The position numbers were made by a program, and so were the translations under genes. The notes beneath the pieces are model-generated. The model saw only the letters and a program-made list of their open reading frames with translations. It did not search any database and was not told the DNA's origin. Shown one piece after another: positions 18,459 through 25,415 of a stretch of DNA of 64,000 nucleotides. This stretch comes from Microbacterium halotolerans (lineage in GTDB: Bacteria > Actinomycetota > Actinomycetes > Actinomycetales > Microbacteriaceae). Location of the stretch: the NCBI RefSeq assembly GCF_003569805.1, contig NZ_KZ984053.1, positions 117,243 through 181,242 on the forward strand, given 5' to 3'. Position 1 is the first letter of the stretch, and each line of letters begins with the position of its first letter.

Positions 18459-19529
18459 CTACTGGGTCGACGCCGACTCGGCCCACGAGTCGTACTCGAG
18501 CTGGGCGCCGACGGCGTCGATCGCCTCCAGCTCCTCTGCGGTGAACGCCGGGCCGTCCAATGCACCCAGGTTCTCGTCGAGCTGCTCGACGCGAGAGGCG
18601 CCGATCAGGGCGGAAGCCACCACCGGATCGCGCAGGATCCATGCGATGGCCATCTGTGCGAGCGACTGGCCGCGCAGGGAGGCGATCTCGTCGAGCTGGC
18701 GCAGATTCTGCAGCAGCGGCTCGGAGATCGCTCCTGACGGCATCGAACCACGGCTGCGCTCTGCGGCCCCGTCGCCGAGGTACTTCGACGTGAGCAGGCC
18801 CTGTGCCAGAGGTGTGAATGCGATCGCGCCCATGCCCTCCTGCTTCAGCGCTCCGGTCAGGCCGTCCTCGACCCAGCGATTCAGGATCGAGTACGCCGGC
18901 TGGTGGATCACGAGCGGAGTACCGAGCGAACGAGCGATGGCCTTCGCCTCGAGGGTGCGGGAAGCCGAGTACGAGGAGATGCCGACGTACAGCGCCTTGC
19001 CCTGCTTCACAAGGGTGTCGAGTGCGCCGATCGTCTCCTCGAGAGGAGTGATCGGGTCGGCGCGGTGCGAGTAGAAGATATCGACGTAGTCGAGCCCCAT
19101 CCGCTCGAGCGACTGCTCAGCGCTGGCGATGACGTACTTGCGCGAGCCGAACGTGCCGTAGGGGCCGGGCCACATGTCCCATCCGGCCTTCGACGAGATG
19201 ATGAGCTCGTCGCGGTACGGCTTCAGGTCCTCCCGGTAGATGCGCCCGAAGTTCTTCTCCGCCGAGCCGTACGGGGGGCCGTAGTTGTTGGCGAGGTCGA
19301 AGTGCGTGATGCCCCGGTCGAAGGCGTGCCGGATGAGACCGCGCTGGTTGTCCACGGGGAAGTTGTCGCCGAAGTTCCACCACAGGCCGAACGACAGCGG
19401 CGGCAGGTACAGCCCCGTCTCACCCACCTGGCGATAGTCGTTCCTCGCGTACCGGTCTGCGTCCGGCGTGAACGGGCGGTGAAGATCACCGATATCGGCG
19501 ACAGTCTCGAAGCGAGCCTTCTCAGTCAT
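18459..19529 (-). CDS. Aldo/keto reductase, YghZ (L-glyceraldehyde 3-phosphate reductase) type
   Basis: A 356-residue NADPH-dependent aldo/keto reductase, highly similar in layout to E. coli YghZ, which reduces L-glyceraldehyde 3-phosphate and methylglyoxal. [10 protein letters not shown] near the N-terminus and [15 protein letters not shown] supply catalytic Asp and Tyr, IISSKAGW the Lys, and IFYSHRADP the His. [13 protein letters not shown] near the C-terminus binds NADPH. About 30 N-terminal residues precede the conserved core. The ATG at 19529 lies 6 nt after TAGAGT, predicting a leaderless start. It interrupts the usual rsmA-ispE pair. Confidence 0.9.
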   Translation of the reverse strand: MTEKARFETVADIGDLHRPFTPDADRYARNDYRQVGETGLYLPPLSFGLWWNFGDNFPVDNQRGLIRHAFDRGITHFDLANNYGPPYGSAEKNFGRIYREDLKPYRDELIISSKAGWDMWPGPYGTFGSRKYVIASAEQSLERMGLDYVDIFYSHRADPITPLEETIGALDTLVKQGKALYVGISSYSASRTLEAKAIARSLGTPLVIHQPAYSILNRWVEDGLTGALKQEGMGAIAFTPLAQGLLTSKYLGDGAAERSRGSMPSGAISEPLLQNLRQLDEIASLRGQSLAQMAIAWILRDPVVASALIGASRVEQLDENLGALDGPAFTAEELEAIDAVGAQLEYDSWAESASTQ

Positions 19530-19535
19530 GGCTTC

Positions 19536-19541
19536 ACTCTA
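19536..19541 (-). promoter_or_regulatory. -10 hexamer TAGAGT, predicted leaderless start of aldo/keto reductase
   Basis: TAGAGT on the minus strand is followed by 6 nt and the ATG at 19529, placing the start site on the start codon. Confidence 0.5.
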
Positions 19542-19599
19542 CTGATGCGGCGGCCCGCCGGATCACCGTTGCCTGCGAGGCGGGGAAAGTCGTCGCCCG

Positions 19600-20442
19600 T
19601 CATCCCGCGGCGAGCGCGATGCGGTGGAAATCATCGATCCTGAGCGCCTCGCCTCTGGCGGTCGGCGCGACTCCTGCGCGCTGCAGGATCTCGCTGGCCG
19701 CTGCGGACCCGCCCCAGATGCCGGACAGTGCCTGTCTGAGCATCTTGCGCCGCTGCTGGAAGGCTGCGTCGATCACCTGGAACGTCCGGTGCCGCTCGTC
19801 CTCCGTTCCCCGCACAGTCGTGCTGCGCTCGAACGCCACCAGCACGCTGTCGACATTCGGCACCGGCCAGAACACCTGCCGCGACACGCTGCCGACCGTC
19901 CGCCACGAACCGTACCAGGCCGCTTTGGCACTCGGTGATCCGTAGACCTTGCTGCCGGGAGCCGCCGCGAGCCGCTCCCCTACCTCGGACTGCACCATCA
20001 CCACACCGCGCTCAAGGTTCTCGAACGTCTCCATCAGGTGCAGCAGCACGGGGACCGAGACGTTGTACGGCAGGTTCGCGATGAGCACACGGGGGTCCCC
20101 CGGCAACTCGCTCACGCGCATCGCATCGGAGGCGACGACCGTGAGCGCGCCGTCCGGCACGCCGTGCGCGGCTGCCGTCGTCGGCAGTTCTGCGGCCAGC
20201 CGCGAATCGATCTCCACGGCGGTCACGGCGGCACCGGTCTCGAGGATCGCGAGCGTCAGCGATCCGAGCCCTGGCCCCACCTCGACCACGCGATCACTGT
20301 CGGCGACCTTCGCCACCTGCACGATCCTGCGCACCGTGTTCGCGTCGACGACGAAGTTCTGGCCGAGCTTCTTCGTCGGCGTGACGTCGAGCCTGGCGGC
20401 GAGGGAGCGGATCTCGGTCGCGCCGAGCAGCGTCACTGTCAT
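19600..20442 (-). CDS. rsmA: 16S rRNA (adenine1518/1519-N6) dimethyltransferase
   Basis: Dimethylates two adjacent adenines in the 3' hairpin of 16S rRNA during late 30S assembly. The 280-residue protein shows KKLGQNFVVD, the SAM-binding VEVGPGLGSLTLAI, DAMRVSEL and the catalytic NLPYNVSVPVLLHL motif. The C-terminal domain FQQRRKMLRQALSG is typical. The ATG at 20442 has a GGAG only 2 nt upstream, which is tight. It is divergent from the nonulosonate operon, whereas tatD would normally precede it. Confidence 0.96.
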   Translation of the reverse strand: MTVTLLGATEIRSLAARLDVTPTKKLGQNFVVDANTVRRIVQVAKVADSDRVVEVGPGLGSLTLAILETGAAVTAVEIDSRLAAELPTTAAAHGVPDGALTVVASDAMRVSELPGDPRVLIANLPYNVSVPVLLHLMETFENLERGVVMVQSEVGERLAAAPGSKVYGSPSAKAAWYGSWRTVGSVSRQVFWPVPNVDSVLVAFERSTTVRGTEDERHRTFQVIDAAFQQRRKMLRQALSGIWGGSAAASEILQRAGVAPTARGEALRIDDFHRIALAAG

Positions 20443-20508
20443 GGCTCCATCATCCCATCGGAGCTCGCGCTTCCAGCAGCGACGGCGCAGGCGCGGCGAC
20501 GACGAACG

Positions 20509-20537
20509 TTTCCGTGCGCGTCTCCTGCCCGTAACGT
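20509..20537 (+). promoter_or_regulatory. Possible promoter of the nonulosonate operon
   Basis: TTTCCG (20509-20514) and TAACGT (20532-20537) are separated by 17 bp. TAACGT is followed by 6 nt and the GTG at 20544, so the start site would fall on that codon (leaderless). Confidence 0.4.
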
Positions 20538-20543
20538 CAGCAG

Positions 20544-21503
20544 GTGCATCCGTTCATCCTCGCGTCGCACGGTGAACACATGGGGCGGATGTCGACTCTC
20601 GCGTGGGTGGAATCGCCGCTGCAGCTGCTCGGCGCGGCGGAATGGGCGGCGAAGCAGGGCCGCGCGATCGACCTGGCTGCTCGTGTCACAGAGCAGATCC
20701 CCGAGACGGCTGACGAGATTCTCCGCCGCGGCGCCCGTTTCGCCGAGAAGCAGCCGTACTTCGGCATCCCGTGGCGGATGCTCGCCAGCCACTCGCACTG
20801 GCTCGTCGGCGACGGATTCTCCGGCCAGTTCCGGATGGCCGCCGCGGTGCTGCGACCGAAGCGGGTGACGTTCCTCGACGACGGAATGAACACGCTCTCC
20901 TTCGCTGACGCGATCGCCGGCACGCTCCCCTATCGCCGTCCCGGCGTCTCGGAGAAGGGACTCACCACACGGTTCGCGCCCCTCGCCCTCGATCACGTTC
21001 GTCGGCGCGCATTGGCCGGGGACGCCGAGCTGTTCACTGCCTTCCCCCTGGGCGGAGCGCGAGAGAGCGCAATCGCGGAGTACTCGCTCGGCGTGACCCG
21101 CCACGACTTCGGCTGGCTGCGCTCGACGGAACCGAGCGAGCAGCTCACCTCCCTCATCCGGACCGAGCGGGTCGTGCTGGGTTCCGCGCTGCCGACCGAC
21201 GGACGGATGTCGCAAAGCGACTACCTCGCCTGGGTGCTGAACGAGACGCGCCGCGGCGAGAGCACCTACCTCCCGCACCGCAGGGAGACGCCGGAGATGC
21301 TCGGTGCCGTCCGCGGCGTGCCCGGCGTCACGGTCGTGGAGACCGGTGTGCCGGTGGAGCTGGCGCTCGCCGGGCTGCGCCGCCCCGTCGACGTGCGGTC
21401 TCTGAGCTCCAGTGCTCTCACGACGCTGCCGCTGGTGCTGCGCGGGACGGAGAGCGTCGTGAACGAGACGCGCGCCAGGCCCGTCACAGGAGAGGCCCGG
21501 TGA
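20544..21503 (+). CDS. Putative sialyltransferase-like glycosyltransferase of the nonulosonate operon
   Basis: A 319-residue soluble protein. The motif WVESPLQLLGAAEWA near the N-terminus and FLDDGMNTL in the middle are reminiscent of bacterial sialyl/polysialyltransferase-type enzymes (moderate similarity by eye). Its position as first gene before neuA and neuB supports transfer of the CMP-activated sugar. Start is uncertain: GTG at 20544 would be leaderless, and ATG at 20589 would begin just before the conserved motif but lacks a clear ribosome site. The TGA overlaps the next GTG by 4 bp. An unrelated function cannot be excluded. Confidence 0.6.
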   Translation: MHPFILASHGEHMGRMSTLAWVESPLQLLGAAEWAAKQGRAIDLAARVTEQIPETADEILRRGARFAEKQPYFGIPWRMLASHSHWLVGDGFSGQFRMAAAVLRPKRVTFLDDGMNTLSFADAIAGTLPYRRPGVSEKGLTTRFAPLALDHVRRRALAGDAELFTAFPLGGARESAIAEYSLGVTRHDFGWLRSTEPSEQLTSLIRTERVVLGSALPTDGRMSQSDYLAWVLNETRRGESTYLPHRRETPEMLGAVRGVPGVTVVETGVPVELALAGLRRPVDVRSLSSSALTTLPLVLRGTESVVNETRARPVTGEAR

Positions 21504-22726
21504 CGCCCTCGGCCCGCTCCGCGTCCGGCGAGGTCGTCGCGATCGTTCCCGCACGCGGCGGCTCCAAGGGCATTCCGGGCAAGAACCTGGTCAGGGTCGG
21601 CGGCGTCCCTCTTGTCGCCAGGGCCGTGATCGCGGCGAACGAGGCCGAAGGCGTCGACCGCGTCGTGGTGACGACCGACGACGACGCCATTGCGGCCGCC
21701 GCCCGCGAATCGGGTGCACACGTCGTCCGCCGCCCCTCCGACATCTCCGGCGACGGCGCATCCTCCGAGAGCGCGCTGCTGCATGCCCTCGAGTCGCTCG
21801 GTTCCGAACCGCGCGCCATCGCCTTCCTGCAGGCGACGTCGCCGTTCATCGACGTGCCGGCCCTGTCGCGCGCCGTGCGGATGGTGCGCACAGGCGAGGC
21901 CGACAGTGCGTTCTCCGCTGTGGAGACCTACGGCTTCCTGTGGGCGTCGGGCGCGGACGGTGCGACGGGCATCAACCACGATCCGTCGCACCGGCCGCGA
22001 CGCCAGGAACGCGAACCGCACTATCTCGAGTCCGGTGCGTTCTACGTGCTCGACACCGTGGGGTTCCGCAGCACCGGGCACCGTTTCTTCGGCCGCACCG
22101 TTCCCGTGCAGGTCGACGAGCGCACGGCGATCGAGATCGACTCACCCGAGCAGCTCGACATCGCCAGGGCCCTTGCGCCGCTCGCCGCGGAGCCCACCAG
22201 CGTCCCGTTCGCCGTCGACGCCGTCGTGACCGACTTCGACGGCGTGCACACCGACGACCGGGTCACCGTGTCGAGCGACGGCATCGAGCACGTCAGGGTG
22301 AGCAGGTCGGACGGGATGGGCGTCCGCCTGCTGCGCGAAGCGGGCATCGACGCGCTGATCCTCTCAACCGAAACGAATCCGGTCGTCACCGCCCGCGCCC
22401 GCAAGCTGCGCATCGACGTCCTGCAGGCCCAGGACGACAAGGCATCGGCCCTGCGCACGTGGGCCGACGCGCGCGGCATCCCTCTGAAGCGCGTCGCGTA
22501 CCTCGGCAACGACGTCAACGACCTTCCCGTGCTCGAGATCGTCGGCTGGCCCGTCGCCGTCTCCGACGCGCATCCGCTCGTCCTCGCCGCCGCGCGACTC
22601 GTGCTCGAGCGCGCCGGCGGCTCAGGGGCCGTCCGAGAGCTCGCAGACCGCGTACTCCGATCCCGCGGCGCCGCGCGCAATCCGTTCGCGGCAGCCCAGC
22701 AACCCGCACAGAAGGAGACCCCATGA
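21500..22726 (+). CDS. neuA: CMP-nonulosonate cytidylyltransferase fused to KdsC-like HAD phosphatase
   Basis: A 408-residue two-domain enzyme. Residues 1-230 are a NeuA-type cytidylyltransferase: R19-N29 ARGGSKGIPGKN loop, TTDDDAIA, FLQATSPF and EIDSPEQLDIA. Residues 235-400 are a HAD phosphatase of the KdsC type: D245-F-D247-G-V, ILSTETNPVV, and YLGNDVNDLPVL with its acidic pair. The fusion implies that a phosphorylated 2-keto sugar acid is dephosphorylated and then activated with CTP. The start overlaps the upstream stop (GTGA), and the end overlaps neuB (ATGA). Confidence 0.88.
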   Translation: MTPSARSASGEVVAIVPARGGSKGIPGKNLVRVGGVPLVARAVIAANEAEGVDRVVVTTDDDAIAAAARESGAHVVRRPSDISGDGASSESALLHALESLGSEPRAIAFLQATSPFIDVPALSRAVRMVRTGEADSAFSAVETYGFLWASGADGATGINHDPSHRPRRQEREPHYLESGAFYVLDTVGFRSTGHRFFGRTVPVQVDERTAIEIDSPEQLDIARALAPLAAEPTSVPFAVDAVVTDFDGVHTDDRVTVSSDGIEHVRVSRSDGMGVRLLREAGIDALILSTETNPVVTARARKLRIDVLQAQDDKASALRTWADARGIPLKRVAYLGNDVNDLPVLEIVGWPVAVSDAHPLVLAAARLVLERAGGSGAVRELADRVLRSRGAARNPFAAAQQPAQKETP

Positions 22727-23595
22727 CTGTTCGCATCGGTTCGCGCGTCGTCGGGGGCGGTCACCCCGCCTACGTCGTCGCCGAGATCGGCCTCAACCAC
22801 AACGGCGACGTGGAACTGGCCAAGCAGCTGATCGATGTCGCCGCCGACGCCGGTGCCGACGCCGTGAAGTTCCAGAAGCGCACGCCGGAGATCGCCACCC
22901 CCGAGCACATGCGCGACACCCCCCGCGAGACGCCGTGGGGCACGATGACCTATCTGGATTACCGCCATCGCGTCGAGTTCGGCCGCGACGAGTACGTCGC
23001 CGTCGGCGACCACGCGACGCTGCGGGGCCTGGACTGGTTCGCCTCGCCGTGGGACCTGCCCAGCGTCGACTTCCTCGAGGATCTGAACGTCGTGGCGCAC
23101 AAGGTCGCCTCCGCATGCCTCACCGACATCGAACTGCTCGAGGCGCTGCGCGACACCGGCAAGCCGATCATCCTCTCCACCGGAATGTCTACGATGGCGC
23201 AGATAGACCGCGCCATCGAGGTGCTAGGCACCGAGAAGCTCGTGCTGATGCACGCGACGTCGACCTATCCGATGGAGCCCGACGAGGCCAACCTGCGGAT
23301 GATCCGCGTGCTCGGCGAACGGTTCCCCGGAATTCCCGTCGGGTACTCGGGCCACGAACGCGGTCTGCAGATCTCGCTCGCCGCCGTCGCGATGGGAGCC
23401 GTCGCGGTCGAGCGCCACATCACGCTCGACCGCACCATGTGGGGTTCGGATCACGCCGCGTCTCTCGAGCCGACCGGCCTCGAACATCTCGTGCGCGACA
23501 TCCGGATCATCGAGAGCGCGTTCGGCGACGGCGTCAAGCGGGTGTTCCCCGGCGAGGAGGCGCCGATGGCGAAGCTGCGGCGCGTAGACGCGTGA
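22723..23595 (+). CDS. neuB: NeuB-family nonulosonate synthase lacking the SAF domain
   Basis: Condenses phosphoenolpyruvate with a six-carbon sugar to make a nine-carbon 2-keto acid. The TIM barrel is complete: AEIGLNHNGD, VKFQKRT, STGMSTMAQI, HATSTYPM, GYSGHERG, ERHITLDRTMWGSDHAASLEP. At 290 residues it stops right after the barrel and lacks the C-terminal SAF (antifreeze-like) domain that closes over ManNAc in classical NeuB/SpsE (about 340-350 residues). The acceptor sugar may therefore differ. GAAGGAG precedes the ATG at 22723, which overlaps the neuA stop. Confidence 0.9.
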   Translation: MTVRIGSRVVGGGHPAYVVAEIGLNHNGDVELAKQLIDVAADAGADAVKFQKRTPEIATPEHMRDTPRETPWGTMTYLDYRHRVEFGRDEYVAVGDHATLRGLDWFASPWDLPSVDFLEDLNVVAHKVASACLTDIELLEALRDTGKPIILSTGMSTMAQIDRAIEVLGTEKLVLMHATSTYPMEPDEANLRMIRVLGERFPGIPVGYSGHERGLQISLAAVAMGAVAVERHITLDRTMWGSDHAASLEPTGLEHLVRDIRIIESAFGDGVKRVFPGEEAPMAKLRRVDA

Positions 23596-24881
23596 ACGGC
23601 GCCGGCCGTCTGCGCATCGTCGCGATCGCAGACACCGATTCGTATGTGAAGTGGGCGGCCGCGCTGATCGGCTCGCTGCCCGGGGCCGAGCTGATCGTGC
23701 TCGACACTCCGCTCGTGGTCAGCGACACTCAGCTGGCTGTCGCCCTGCGCGGAAGCGGCCTGTCGCGGCCCCGAGGCCGCGGCGGGTCGGGTGACAGGGT
23801 CAGGCGCGCCGGGTACGGCGATCTGCCCCGGCTTCTGGCCGGCGCGGACGCCGTGCTGCTCGCGGCCAGGGGACCGCTGGTGCAGGTGCTGCAGCGGCAG
23901 ATCTCATCGATGGCCCCGTGCCCCGTGATCGTCACGGGCCTGCCGGGCATCTCGATCCCGCCGACCAGACTCGCGCTGCACTTCCGGCGCGGCTGCGACC
24001 TGTTCGTGCTGCACTCGCATCGCGAGGTCCGTGAGTTCGCCTCGCTCGCGATCGAGCGCGGCATCCGGCAGCGCTTCGCCCTGGCGACCCTGCCCTTCGC
24101 CCGAGCGACGATGCACGAGCCCGCCGCCGATGGCACGGACCTCGTGTTCGCCGCGCAGGCCAAGGTTCCACCGGAGCGGGAGGAAAGGAAGCGAGTGGTT
24201 CGCCTGCTCATCGCGGCGGCGGAGGCCGACCCCGGTCGGCGCGTCGTACTGAAGCTGCGCGGCCGGCCTGGTGAGTCCGAGACGCACCGCGAGCTGCACT
24301 CCTACCCCGAGCTGCTGCGAGAGGCCGGCGATCTTCCGGAGAACCTCGTCGTCTCGACAGAGGCGATGTCGACTGCGCTGAGGCGCGCCGAAGGGCTCGT
24401 CACGGTGAGCTCGACGGCGGCCATCGAAGCGGCGGCCGCCGGCGTTCCCGTGATCGCGCTCGACACGTTCGGCGTCTCGGAGCAGCTCATCAACGTGGTG
24501 TTCATCGGCAGCGACCTGCTGGCGGGCGAGGACGACGTGATCCATCGGCGGTTCCCCGTACTGCGCTCGCAGTGGCGGCGGGACAACTACTTCCACGAGC
24601 CGAGCGACGACGACTGGCTCGGCCAGCTCCGCGCGTTGGTGGAACGGCGCCGCCGCGGCGGGCTGGAGCCGCGCGAGCCGCTCCAACGCTTCGCCGGACG
24701 CGCCCGTGACGCGTGGGAGCGCCGCCTCGCGCTCGGTGAGCACGACCCGCAGTCCGCAGGCGCGGCCGCGTACGCCGTCGGCCTGCCGCTGCACGTCGTC
24801 GCGCGCGCGGTTCGCATGGTGCGCGGCCGCGTGTTGCGCACCCGCTCTGCCGAGCGGGAACGGACGCCCGTTCCCGGCTGA
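23592..24881 (+). CDS. Putative glycosyltransferase of the nonulosonate operon (DUF6716-like)
   Basis: A 429-residue protein. The N-terminus (LRIVAIADTDSYVKWAAALIG) looks like a Rossmann start. The middle contains LPFARATM. A C-terminal half with TVSSTAAIEAAAAGVPVIALDTFGVSEQLIN resembles the nucleotide-sugar-binding domain of GT-B enzymes, including capsule polysialyltransferase-like proteins. The tail is basic. GTG at 23592 overlaps the neuB stop by 4 bp. I infer transfer or polymerisation of the CMP-activated sugar. The family assignment is from memory of similar actinobacterial proteins. Confidence 0.6.
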   Translation: MNGAGRLRIVAIADTDSYVKWAAALIGSLPGAELIVLDTPLVVSDTQLAVALRGSGLSRPRGRGGSGDRVRRAGYGDLPRLLAGADAVLLAARGPLVQVLQRQISSMAPCPVIVTGLPGISIPPTRLALHFRRGCDLFVLHSHREVREFASLAIERGIRQRFALATLPFARATMHEPAADGTDLVFAAQAKVPPEREERKRVVRLLIAAAEADPGRRVVLKLRGRPGESETHRELHSYPELLREAGDLPENLVVSTEAMSTALRRAEGLVTVSSTAAIEAAAAGVPVIALDTFGVSEQLINVVFIGSDLLAGEDDVIHRRFPVLRSQWRRDNYFHEPSDDDWLGQLRALVERRRRGGLEPREPLQRFAGRARDAWERRLALGEHDPQSAGAAAYAVGLPLHVVARAVRMVRGRVLRTRSAERERTPVPG

Positions 24882-25017
24882 GGTGTCCTCGGCTCCGCGG
24901 CAGTCGCTGTTGCAGGCCCGGCACCCTCGTCCTCTCCCTCACAGCCCGGAATCTCGCGGATTCCGTCCGCATTCTCCGGATGCCCCTGCCGTGCACGCAG
25001 GAACCATGCGATGGTCG

Positions 25018-25046
25018 ATGACACACGCACGGACATCGCCCACAAT
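25018..25046 (+). promoter_or_regulatory. Promoter of the small coiled-coil gene
   Basis: ATGACA (25018-25023) and CACAAT (25041-25046) are 17 bp apart. Six bases (GGAGGG) separate CACAAT from the ATG at 25053, so transcription may begin on that codon. Confidence 0.5.
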
Positions 25047-25052
25047 GGAGGG

Positions 25053-25397
25053 ATGAACATGAACGACCCGCAGGTCTGGGTGCTCATCGGCACCTTCTCG
25101 GCCGTGCTCGTCGGGGTGCTCGGGCTCACCACGACGCTGACCCTGCGCACGGTGAGGGCGGGCTTCGAGAAAATCGAAGCCGAGTTCCGGGCGGTTGACG
25201 CCACAATCGGCGCGGTGCGGCACGAGATGCTCGGCGCGGTGACTGCCCTGAAGTCCGATGTCTCCCGCCTCGAGGGCGTGATGAACGCGCGCTTCGAGAC
25301 GGTCGACCAACGGTTCGAAAGCGTCGACCGCCGCCTCGACGGCCTCGACCGTGACGTCACCGCGCTCACCAGGCGCGTTCTGGGCGACGGCGCGTAG
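25053..25397 (+). CDS. Small membrane-anchored coiled-coil protein, unknown function
   Basis: A 114-residue protein (112 if the second ATG at 25059 is used). A single hydrophobic segment covers about residues 7-28 (VWVLIGTFSAVLVGVLGLTT). The rest is a hydrophilic helix with heptad-like spacing (EFRAVDATIGAVRHEM, RFETVDQRFESVDRRLDGLDRDV), predicting a coiled coil in the cytoplasm or outside. The ATG at 25053 would be leaderless with the promoter above. The ATG at 25059 has GGAGG 7 nt upstream. I do not recognise a function. It is convergent with the helicase gene. Confidence 0.7.
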   Translation: MNMNDPQVWVLIGTFSAVLVGVLGLTTTLTLRTVRAGFEKIEAEFRAVDATIGAVRHEMLGAVTALKSDVSRLEGVMNARFETVDQRFESVDRRLDGLDRDVTALTRRVLGDGA

Positions 25398-25415
25398 GTT
25401 CGCCGGAGAACGCCC

